Source of the DNA: Eleginops maclovinus
Taxonomy: Eukaryota > Chordata > Actinopteri > Perciformes > Eleginopidae
NCBI RefSeq assembly: GCF_036324505.1
Contig: NC_086355.1
Span: forward strand, 20,326,518 to 20,390,517
Direction: 5' to 3'
Length of the DNA: 64,000 nt
The notes beneath the pieces were generated by a model. The model was not told the origin of the DNA, did no database searches, and was given only the letters and a program-made list of their open reading frames with translations. This document shows, in pieces, positions 53,835-64,000 of this stretch; the first letter of the stretch is position 1; every line of letters starts with the position of its first letter. A program made the position numbers and the translations under genes.

Positions 53835-54573
53835 TATGTTGCTAAACGGAATTTATTTTCCAAGCCGAAGCAATACTATCAATTTTAAATCAATATTGTA
53901 AGTTCAGTTGTTGGTTTCAGTAGACTGGACTACTGTAATGGTTTCTTCACAGGTCTCACTAAAAGATCTGTTAAAAAGCTGCAGCTGATTTATAACGCTG
54001 CTGCTCGAGTTCTCACTAACACCAAGGAAGTGGACCACATCCCTGCAGTTCTGAGGTCTTTACACTGACTTCCTGTCCGTCAACAAATTAATTTAAAATA
54101 ACTGCTGCTGGTTTATGAAGCAATGAATGGTTTTTGCCCAAAGTACATTTCCAATCTACTGCTAATCTATGAACCATCCAGAACTCTCTGGTCTTCTGGG
54201 ACGGGTCTGCTTGCTGTCCCCAGAGTCAGAACTAAAGCAGCATTCAGTTATTATGCTCCAAATATCTGGAACAATCTACACAGAACCCTGCAGGTCCGCT
54301 GCTACTCTTACTGCTTTTAAATCCAGGCTGAAGACTTTTCTTTTTGCCGCTGCTTTTAATTGAACTATTCTTATCCAACATTGCACTGTAACTTTTATTC
54401 ATGCATTTTATACCTGTTTTATTCATGTTTTATGTTCATTTCAATCTCTTCATAACAGTTTTTAAATGCCCTTTGTTTATGCGTTTCTTAATGTCTTTCA
54501 TTTTTGTAAAGCACTTTGAATTGCCTTGTGTTGCAAGGTGCACTATAAATAAACTTGCCTTGCCTTGCCTTGG
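53835..54573 (+). mobile_element. L2/CR1-like LINE 3' end
   Basis: The plus strand carries the end of a reverse transcriptase gene and its 3' untranslated region. The tail is an AAATAAA followed by tandem TTGCC repeats (about 54553-54573), as for L2/CR1-group LINEs. It is 5'-truncated, beginning near 53900. A second copy of its 3' end lies at 60541-60797. Confidence 0.75.
53910..54360 (+). pseudogene. Reverse transcriptase C-terminal remnant of the LINE
   Basis: Reads SRLDYCNGFFTGLTKRSVKK, then LQLIYNAAARVLTN, the conserved sequence after the RT thumb in L2-type LINEs. A TGA stop at about 54068 interrupts LRSLH*LPV. Later the frame continues as NGFCPKYISNLL, FSYYAPNIWNNL and, after a frame change near 54300, KSRLKTFLFAAAFN, the C-terminus. 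Stops and a frameshift make it inactive. Confidence 0.8.
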
Positions 54574-54849
54574 TTTATTGAGTAGGTAGCCATGTAATAA
54601 GCGGGTTAATGTGCACAACTTCATGTGCTATGCCTTGCATGGGGATCGTGACAACTGTGCTCTTTTTCATGAATGCCCGCCTCGCAAAAAAATATTCCTT
54701 TACATTTTGAAAGACTATAGGTGGTATATTATCGCTTAATAACATCAATCAGGTTGCACATAATGCTTTTCATAAGAATATTGTGTTTGCCATACTTCCG
54801 ACATGATTTTGTAACAGTGTAATTCATTTTGACAACTGCTCTCACCTAC

Positions 54850-54998
54850 ATTTCTTCCATTGTTTTCCCAGGGAATTGTGGGGTTTCTTTTGGGGGAGGT
54901 TTTTCTCGCCTGCTGTATAAAGCCCTCTGAGAACAATATGTATTTTGTTAAATTGGTCCATATTAATAAAAGTTGATTGATTGTTTGATTGATTTACT
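54850..54998 (+). mobile_element. LINE or SINE 3' end
   Basis: The segment with 'gtataaagccctctgagaac' (about 54913-54932) followed by 'attaataaaagttgattgattg' is a form of 3' end common in fish retrotransposons, with a TTGATTGA short-repeat tail. The 5' limit is not defined. No coding part is seen. Confidence 0.45.
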
Positions 54999-56561
54999 CT
55001 GCCAACTTATAACACACCAGTTTATTTAGTTCCTCAATGTAGTTTTTTTAGTGTGTTCGGTCATCTAGAATCGTCTCTGTTGGGTCCCCATGTATCTTTG
55101 TGTCTTTACATCTATAATTCAGATTTACAGTGATGAGAATGTGGTTTCTTTAATAAAATATGCATATATAGAGAGTGGAATGGGCGCCAAAACTAGAAGA
55201 GCACTTTCAAGGCACCCAATCTTTCTTTTTGTGAATCTGGTAAATATTCATTCCTACGTTTTGAATTGTACGAATATTTTTCTTTCTTGAATAAACCCAA
55301 TGTAGAACATCTGCAGGGTCATTTGAGCAGGTAAACAAGGGGCCATTTAGCCCTTTCGATACACCACGTTTGTCGATAACCTTCAAGTATAATGGAATTG
55401 TCGATCTTGTAATGGAATCAACCACAGCACTGGGAGGAACAAAATCCCCTATTGGTGTAAGACAGGATAAACTAGGTAGTTGGGACCATTCAGGTGGAAA
55501 ACACGCCTGTGTGTTGCTGATGCGAGAAAGAGGCTTGTAGACATCATGTGTCTTCCACCTCATAGATACACATGCTTTCGAATTTGACTATTGCATGCAA
55601 CCTTGCATATACAGCTGAAATGTATTTGTCTTTTGTGCATTGCTCAGAAAAATACTTCATTCGGGAGAGATTTTATTTATTTGCTGATATATGTTTCCAC
55701 TTGAGCTAGGCTGATACACTAAATCAGTTTTAATATCTCCAGTCAGAGGACCAATAGACCAAAACCCGCTTTTTTTTATGAAAGTGTGAGACCATTATTT
55801 GGTCATTGATTAGCAGAAATCAACCTTTATTGTCTGGTCGTACTATGCTAACCCAAAAAAAGGCATTGTTGCTCAGTGAAATTAGAATGGTATGTCATTT
55901 TATGTGCTGGTAAATTAACGTATGCATTAAATTAATTGAAAAAGAAAGAAAAAGCTACCAATAGGAAGTGTGTGTGTGTCAGTAACACCAGTTGTGTATA
56001 TGTGAATGTGTGTGCATAATGTATTGCAAGGTGCTGAAGGTAAAAAAAAAAAAAAAAAAAGGCTGAAAACGGTAGCTGGTTTCAACAAGGAGCTCAAAAG
56101 GAAAGAGAGAGTTAGAGCCACGCTGGAGCAGGCTTTTATTCTTCTCCATCAGACACACTCAAGATCTGTGTTACCTTCAGGGACAGAGGGAAAACAGTTG
56201 CAGGTAAGGTATAAAATACTTTAGGAGTAAGGCATTGGCTGTCATACACCAAATAGCAAAAAAGCTCTCAAACAAGGTACTTTAACTGTTCAGTTAAGGC
56301 TTGTGTTTCAGCTTATCCACTGCTTTTACATTTTGTTTTGTTTGATTAATTTATGTTTTTCAAGAGTCTGAAAAAGGGATAAGAGAGAGGGAGCATGCAG
56401 CAATGGGCCACAGGTCAGATTCTGAATCAAACTCTGTAACTGAAACAAATCCTAATCATGTGTGCTGCAGAACCTCTTTTCACCCTCCATCTTAAACCAG
56501 AACCCAGTTTGCTCTGATTGGTTTGCTGGCTGGTTCTATTGTGATTTGTCAACCACTAAGA
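54999..56561. other. Sequence without recognised gene
   Basis: AT-rich, complex sequence with a 19-A run at 56042-56060. No recognised product. Confidence 0.45.
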
Positions 56562-57114
56562 CAGGGGTGTCCAAACTACGGCCCGGGGGCCAAATGCGGC
56601 TCTCAGGCCATTTTGAATCGTCCCTCTGCAAATATTAAAAGTATAATGCAATATGGCCCACAAATTAAACTTCTGCTTGTCTTATATTGTACTTCTGTAA
56701 TAGATATTTTTAAATATATTAATGAGCCCATTTTTCAAATAAATTCAGTCATTTAGAATTTAAAACATTTTCTAACAAATTTTGGTTGATACATTTAAAA
56801 AAATAATAATAACTTGTTTCCATAACAAGCTTGATTGAACCTTCATATTCACTCTTATTATCTGCAATATGAGGCTTCTGTTTTAAGGAATGAGCTGCCA
56901 ACAATATAAATGAAGCCCTAAAGAGAGATGGGATGTAGGCATTTTTTTTTTTCCTTAAACCATTTCCAAGTATCGCGCATTATTCACCTACATTTGATTT
57001 GTTTTGCTAACTTATAACTTAGCTTTTGAGGCAATATTCACTTCTGTAAGTGGTCCAGCTCTCCGTATATTTTTCTGTATGTGGCCTTCAGTGAAAAAAG
57101 TCTGGACACCCCTG
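56562..57114. mobile_element. hAT-type MITE with perfect 8-bp target duplication
   Basis: The ends are CAGGGGTGTCCAAACT (56562-56577) and, inverted, CAGGGGTGTCCAGACT (57114-57099), 15 of 16 matching. CACTAAGA lies on both sides (56554-56561 and 57115-57122), exact. The 553-bp body is AT-rich with no transposase frame, and the inner ends contain GGCCC-type motifs found in Charlie-like hAT elements. A non-autonomous copy. Confidence 0.92.
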
Positions 57115-60100
57115 CACTAAGAGATGTGTCAGAAATGTCTAGCCCCTTATCCAATCGCCAACAATATGTTGGCATGCTAGCCAATAGACGAGCGAGTGTT
57201 ACATGATGTCGTTATGTTACATATTTAAACAAAGGAGTGCAAAGGAAGACACACATCCTTTTCTGTTCTCAACTTACTCAAAGTGCTCTATAAACGAAAG
57301 GACTACATAATACAAGTGGTCCTTCTTCACCAAATAAAACATGCTCAAATATTGTAGGTCAAACTCTATGAATCAGCCTACCATAATTACATTTTGATGC
57401 TGGCATACGAACTGACCCCATTAATGTCTTGTAAAGCAAATATAAATGGTTCCCATCTAATCTAATACAGAGTTCTACAATTTAATACGGTTAGACTGAA
57501 GCAATCCATGGGTAATTGTTCACTGAAGGGTATTGACTATATCTTTTTGATTTAAATGGTTTGATTAAAAAGTTAAATGTAGTCAACATCAGTTTTTTTA
57601 ATTCACATGCTCTTGAAATCTCTTTAAAAAAAAGTGGTTTGGATAAGGTAAGAGTTTCCATAAAGTGGAGAGGAATAAGATGCTACAGTTTGACTGATGT
57701 GATTGAGCAGTTGGAGGTGTCCCTGCTTGCTGTATTCTTTGATTTTCAAGCCAAGAAGTAGTCAATTGTTTTCAGAGATCAATGATATTCAACTCTTGCC
57801 TGACTAATTTACCAACAAGGTGCGATCAAGTTTGATGGACAGAATGAGTTTAGTTTCCAGTGCTCAGAACACTTGGCAGCCTTAATCACGATGATGAAGT
57901 GAATGCAAGAACGTTTCGTTAGGCTCTGTGAATAATGGCGGTCCTTGAAACAGTTTACATCTCAATGTGTGTTCATGATTTTAGACCCAAAAAACAGGTG
58001 TCTCTATTTGTATTCATGTTCCTGTAGTCAATCAGTCTGGAAGAGTACCTCCAATTACTATCATAAGATTGACATCTCAATTATGGACGTCACTCCATAG
58101 GATACAGTGGATGATCAACAATTTGTGTCTGTCAGCTCTTCATTTATCCCTGCCATTCCAACCTGTCTGGATATTGTTTGCTGTGTTCATACCTTTATGT
58201 TAAGAAGATTAATGGCAACATGTTGTTAAATGTTTATCCTAGATAATTAAAAGTTGTATTCCACTTGGGGCTGCATAAAGTGTAGGAAGAATATACCCTA
58301 AAAACCCGCAAGAACAAATCGCTGACAAATTTACGACATTTGACCAGAAAATGATCTGCATTCTGTTCAATCGGTTCACGGTGAAGAATAAGCTGATAAC
58401 GTTTGTTCCTATATGGCACTAAATCACCAAATTCCCCCACTGATAATATTTTAAAGCGAGGCACTCGAGGCAAACCTTTTTTCTTTTTTTTTCATGCATT
58501 GGTCACAATAACATGTTTTCTTTCTGAGTAGTGGAAAGAAAACATCTGATTTGGGTTTTAATTCTATTTTTCGACTATTTGTGTCTGTACATTTATCTAT
58601 TATTTTATCCACACAGAGCAGTAGATATGCTTCCTATGCATACAACATATCCCACTAACCCATCAAAATACAAATAACTGTCTTAACGTAGGTGATCTGT
58701 TAGGAAATCATCATGATGCAAATAAGTATTTAACCTATTGTGCCTTATTCACTTGTATTACCTTGCAATTGTTTGTTTCACAATACAGTAACAAACCATT
58801 GTAAACTATGTTAGTTACATTTAGTACATTATTCATATGGAGTCTTCTCTTTAAAGGGATAGTTGAGTTTTGATCTAAATGTCATGGAAAGTGTCCTTGG
58901 GATCTGATTAACCAGATAATGTAAGATACAATAAAAGGTAGGCAGCATAAAGAATAACTGGCATTCTAATAAGCTCAATCTTTGGTATGCCCATTGGTTA
59001 GTACTGCTTAGAGAATGTTACAGACCAAAGAAGTTTATTCATACATTGTCTATATATGCTTTTCTTTAAGAGAGTTGCAGTGTCGATCCCTGCTGACATT
59101 GAACATCAGGCGGGGTATCCTGGATAGGTCGCCAGTCAATCACGGGGCTAATACATAGAAAGAGACAATAATTCACCGTCAATTACTCCCATTTAGAGTC
59201 GCCAATTAACCTTAGCTGCACATCTTTTGGAGGAGAAAAAAGAACAAAAAACAATACGGCACAGGAAGAGATGTACAGTTCTAACACATGCATCACAGTT
59301 CAAAAATCTGACCCAAAGAGAAATATTCTAAGCACAAAACTAGCCAAAAAACAACAAAAGATAATACATATTCTGTTTCCTAAAAGTCCTTTGATATTTT
59401 ATTTTCCTTATCCTTTATTATACTGTCCAGAGAGGATTGAATGTCATGGCTTTGCCCCTGGCTTCAACATCTTCATTTGCATTCCTTGGTCTTGCCTTCT
59501 GCATCGCTGATTGGACAGGACAGAAAATCCCCCTTAAAGAATAACATCTGGTGACTTGGCTTTCTCAGAGCTGGTGACATTGGGGGGGGGGGGGGGATGT
59601 TTAAGTTATTCATATTGGGATTTGATGACAAAGTATTTGTTTTGAATCTGTACATCTTTCTTTAGCATCATGTCCATCTTAAAGAACACGTTCATCTATT
59701 TCTAACAATAGTTTAGGGGTAGAATTTCTAACCAGTGCCCATCGGCTCATCAGCTGATAAATATTGTTGGCAGTTTTCACTCGCGTACTGTGTTCCCCCC
59801 ACCCCCGCTGATGGAGGGAGAGCAGTTTGTAGGGTTGCAGAACTGGTCCCTGATGTCTTTATCTTAACACTAATTCAATGCGCCCTTCAAATTCTCTACT
59901 TTTTTTCCTGAGGGCTGTTTGTTATTCTGCTCATGTAAGTCTCTCTTCATCCATTTCTGCCTCTCTTTTCCTGAAGCCCGGTCTGACCCTCAAGCCCCCC
60001 CCAACCCAATCTGTCCCTCTTGACTCTCCCTTCCTTGTCTCAAGGTCTCATTTCTGAGCCAAGGTGGAAGTCATAATGAAGCCATCACCATTCCATTGAA

Positions 60101-60540
60101 CAATGACTTTAAAATATCTCATTTGATATTTGCAAAAAAATATATATTCCTGTGACTTCTCAAGGGACTCTTGTTCAATTTATATTGTACTTTGTATAGG
60201 AAAGATGTTAAAACTGATAGTCGTGAATGGAAGCAAAGAAAGAATGTAATAATTGGAATTTCAAATTTGTGAATACTATTAGTCGTGCTTCATTCAGTGC
60301 AGGTTCAATTTAACAGCTCAAATAAAATATAAATCCTTTTTGCCTTTCTTTGCTTCGACAACGGTGAATCGGACTCACACTATACTTACGTTTAAGATAG
60401 ATGCTCATAGCTATTTAATTATACAGTATTTAACTTACTGCACTTTATAACCAAATACACTGGCATATAGAGAGTGCCATTTCGCTCAATGTAAGGCAAT
60501 TTTGTTACATTAGTGTGGGATGCGGATAGGCAGTTGTAAT
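57115..60540. other. Sequence with one weak repeat; no recognised gene
   Basis: Mostly AT-rich complex sequence. At 59095-59233 'ggtatcctggataggtcgcc' and 'atttagagtcgccaattaacc' resemble a common fish repeat, remnant of a LINE or similar. A run of 15 G is at 59582-59596. No exon recognised. Confidence 0.4.
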
Positions 60541-60797
60541 TCAGGCTGAAGACTTTTTTTTTTCCATTGCTTTTAATTGAACAATTTATATCTTACATTG
60601 CATTGTCAATTTTATTTGTTTATTTTATACCTGTGTAATTCTATATTAGCTTGTTTTATGTTTATTTTATTCTCTTTGCTTTTTAATGACTATATTTAAG
60701 TGTCATTTTATAATTAGTTTCAGCTGCATTATTAATGCCTTTAATTTTGTTTTTTATTTTTGTAAAGCACTTTGAAAGTGCTATATAAATAAACATA
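60541..60797 (+). mobile_element. LINE 3' UTR, copy of the family at 53.9-54.6 kb
   Basis: The start 'caggctgaagacttttt' and 'gcttttaattgaac' align with the 3' part of the LINE at 54324-54370. The segment 'tttttgtaaagcactttgaa' aligns with 54506-54526, and 'ctatataaataaac' with 54542-54555. A heavily 5'-truncated copy of the same family. The polymeric tail is not clear. Confidence 0.7.
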
Positions 60798-63700
60798 TAA
60801 TACTATTTGCTAGTAAAATATTATTTTAATTAACTACAAATTTGAGGAATATTTATATCCACTACTTATCATAATGTAAACCAATTTTAAAATCTCCAAC
60901 ACAGCACAAAGAAAATTCAATGAGTGCAACGAACCAACACTAATTATGTTCAACTTAACACTGTGAGGTACCCTCAGCGCCCCTAACCCTAACCCTAATT
61001 TTGTGCGACCCATTGAACACTATTTCTTTCTTACTGAGTGCACTACAAATGCTTCTTTACAGATATTTCCAGATTCACACATTTGAACACTTTGGAAATC
61101 TGCTCTCTTCAACCAAAGTGTAAAATGTCAGGCACTTAGCACCACCAATGGAGCATGTATGGGTTAGTGGCCTTGCTTAAGGGCACCGCAGCCGTGGGCA
61201 TGAGTCAGGGCAAAGTGCTAATGCTCTTTAACTCAACGCTTTTCCAACCTTGAACATTCCCAGATGGCAATGCCTGAGCTTCCCTTCCCACCAGCGTGCT
61301 AATGTATTCCTGGTAATCCAAGTTTGTACAGTGAAGTCTTTGAGAGTACAGTAGGTATCCTCAGGAGGCCTCCGAAGCTCCTGCAAAGATGTTGATACGG
61401 GACACACAGCTGCTGTGGCGGCAACACAATCGTTGGACACCGCAGAGAACAGAGTTTAGTTTCAGGCAGTAGTACCTCCAGTTTGGTAATTAATAATGAG
61501 TGGATGAGCACCAAATTTGCACTGCCCCACCTGATCTGCATAAACACAAGCTTGGAGATAAAACTGTTCTCATCTCAACACAAGAGGGTTTGTTTGGAGC
61601 TGGGCAACGGAAAGTGAAAAAAGGTGCAAGCCAAATTCAGGGTATTTGTGATGTATCTGAAATTGGGTGGTTAGAAAGATGGAAACCAAAATGTGAAATT
61701 GAATATCATAACAATGTCATATTTGAACTTTTATTAATGGGGACAAAACACTGAGACATGACACACACTTGCAGTTTTATTTTAGTATAAAATAAAATGT
61801 CAGAAGCATAGCTGTAGGGATTATAATGTCTGTCAACTGCTTTGGCTCAAATCATCTCTACAATCGTCCCATGAATTGCCATATTTTTTGTATGAATGTT
61901 TCCCATAGAGATATAAGATGTTTGTTAATTATTTTGGTGATTCATTGGGCCCTGACTTTTCCAGTAGCACTACCATGAGGTTGACAGTGGTGACACTGAG
62001 TTGAACATTTTAACAGCTGTAATGCGATGCATAGGCGGAGTTGATTGCATCAGAGTTATTTGTAACCACTGCAAAGTTTAATGTTCTTATCATTGGAAAA
62101 TAGGGTATTTTGAGGGTAACGTGTTTATCTATAACAAACCAGATAACATGTTAATGCCCTGGCAGTGTCAAATAGCTTTGGTTTTATATTTGATTTGGTT
62201 ACATTAATTAATGTTTAAATTGAGATTTACCCAACAAATATTTGAACTGCTACTGTGTAAAGGTAATACTGCTGTTAAAAAGAACCTTGTGTAAAGTGCT
62301 TGCAAACCAAATGGTATTGCACTTTTGTTCAGAAAGCAGTACTTCTCAAAATAAAAGTGCACAATACACTACTTTTGAACCAATTATTGAATTTTGCCTA
62401 TAACAATGCGATCGCCATTAATCGCAGAAGATCAAGACGAACTGGCACAGAAGAAAGAGAGACAAGGACTATATAGAAGGGGTAATGGTCAACAATCAAG
62501 GGTTGGGCCGACAATCACACTGCATGACAATCACACTCACAACGCCAGGAAGTCAAGAGCTCTGAAACGAGAGGGAAAGGTTAGTACAAAACAAAACAGG
62601 AAGTGCAATGAGAGACAGTGCATGACGAAACCAGACATAAGTGACTTTAATTTAACAAGTGAACAATGAGACATGCCTAACATAAAAACATACATATAAA
62701 CATGGTCTACTAAACATGAAACATACAACATAAACCTTATAGAAAAACTAAACCTGGCAAAAATAAACTATTGTTCTGTCAACAAGATGAAGACTGTTCG
62801 TCCTTATAAATAATTTGGAAGGTTCCCTGTGAATATAGTGTTTAATATTGTAAAACATTTTAGTAAAAGTACATACAGTCAACATAATAAATCAGACATG
62901 ATAGACATCAGATCCTCCTGAAGACTGACTGGCAAAGAGAATCAGTAATGAATCCATCTGAAATGACCTTGATGCCTGCAGCCAGGAACTGATGTTTTAA
63001 ACATCTAGACCCTAACTGACATGGCCCTGCTTTGTTTGAAGTTCTCCCGCCTGCTGTTAAAACAACCATCTGTGCGGCTCAGTGCTGTAGGACACACTAC
63101 GGCTGGCTGACAGAAACATTTCAGCATGTTGAACAAAATGTAGAATCACCTGTATGTTGACTCTAATGATTTCATATACACAAGGATATACACAAGGGTA
63201 GGAGTAGACCTTACAACATAACACAGGGCATCAGATTATGACTGTTTGATTTGCAATAAAAAGGGCATGCATTGGACTGTTGTAGGTTTTAGTTTGTACG
63301 TAAGACAAACTGTTGTAATGGTTAAAAATGTTTTATTCATACTTTAGAAGGAGCAGACCTTTTTTAAATTGTGACTCTTCCAAAAGTCTGTATGTGAGTT
63401 CTATCCAGTGAATTCGATTAATTTGCTTATCATCAAACAACAAATCAGACAATAATTAGCTAGCCAGCTAGCGAAGCCCGAAGCGAGATGGCTCACTTCC
63501 AGCTGCTAGGACACTAGTTTGGTGGTGGTAGAGCGGTTGGTAGTACCATAGTTTGTAAGCGGCAGGAAGTGATGGATGGGACATCTTTCACTAGAGGGCA
63601 GCCTGCTGTTTTGCTCTTTTATTGTAACCAGTGAAGCATGAAAATAGGTTGGAATAAGCAAGCTAGGTAGCTAACTAAGCGGCTTTTACAATTGTCAAAT

Positions 63701-64000
63701 CATAAAATTCATGATTCATCCACACACTCTTACCATGACTTCTGATTACAATATATACAGTTGTGCTTTTAAAAGTGGCATAGCATAGGTCTACATTTGT
63801 GTGTTTATGACATACATATTTTGTACATGACATAGACATGTCTGCTGGGACTTGTAATGCCTACACACACATACTATACACACAAGGTAAAATAAATAGG
63901 ATTCATTAGGCAGCAATACTCACTGGTTATGAGTCATAAGGGGACTACAGTCAATGTCTTTACTTCGCTGAGTACCTATTTGAATTCAATAAGCACTCAG
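60798..64000. other. Sequence without recognised gene
   Basis: AT-rich sequence. At 60981-60998 CCCTAACCCTAACCCTAA is a short telomere-like stretch. At about 62400-62740 the text with 'aaaacaggaagtgcaatgag' looks like fish LTR or DNA transposon ends, but I cannot bound it. At 63455-63690 several AGCTAGC-type palindromes occur. No exon is recognised. Confidence 0.4.

Noticed and set aside
53607..53901. [12 protein letters not shown] repeat proteins
   Set aside because: Translations of an ATGG tandem repeat.

Overview
The window reads as vertebrate, most likely teleost fish, nuclear DNA. It is AT-rich and has a very long (CA)n tract and GGAT/ATGG tandem repeats. It carries several clades of non-LTR retrotransposon, hAT-type and Tc1/mariner-type DNA transposon remnants, and an intact chromodomain Ty3/Gypsy element. 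No host protein-coding gene, rRNA or functional tRNA was recognised. I read it as an intergenic desert or a very large intron whose interpretable content is mobile DNA. Family names come from recognising motifs and layouts, not from a database search.

Left part (1-13.4 kb): a hAT-type element (2068-6323, 8-bp target duplication) holds a Rex3-like LINE copy (minus strand), which itself holds an L2/CR1-type LINE fragment (plus strand), so three insertions are nested. Further right are the 3' end of another LINE (minus, 7554-7990), a MITE with long inverted ends (11925-12257) and a TA-flanked MITE (13216-13431).

Middle part (13.4-38 kb): mostly sequence in which I see no gene. It contains two tRNA-like SINE heads (about 21.4 and 26.4 kb), a LINE RNase H and zinc-finger remnant (24.2-25.1 kb) and a 136-bp CA microsatellite. 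A decayed LINE (29.5-30.2 kb) has taken up a second copy of the TA-flanked MITE. A 650-bp TTAA-flanked element (32850-33499) carries what looks like a promoter plus a first exon ending in a good splice donor.

Right part (38-64 kb): the main feature is a full-length Gypsy element on the minus strand (38727-43976). Its two 452-bp LTRs look identical, and it has gag, a -1 frame pol (protease, RT, RNase H, integrase, chromodomain), a polypurine tract and a 6-bp target repeat. The leader between the 5' LTR and gag is only 16 nt. It holds a 10-nt sequence complementary to the predicted start of the transcript, as expected for a self-primed Tf1/sushi-type element. About 30 bp beyond it lies a large hairpin (about 44003-44684) with 280-bp arms. 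A probable solo LTR (49120-49484), an ATGG repeat, three LINE 3' ends and a hAT MITE with a perfect 8-bp target duplication (56562-57114) follow.

The Gypsy element is the only locus here that looks able to encode working proteins. All other coding traces are broken.
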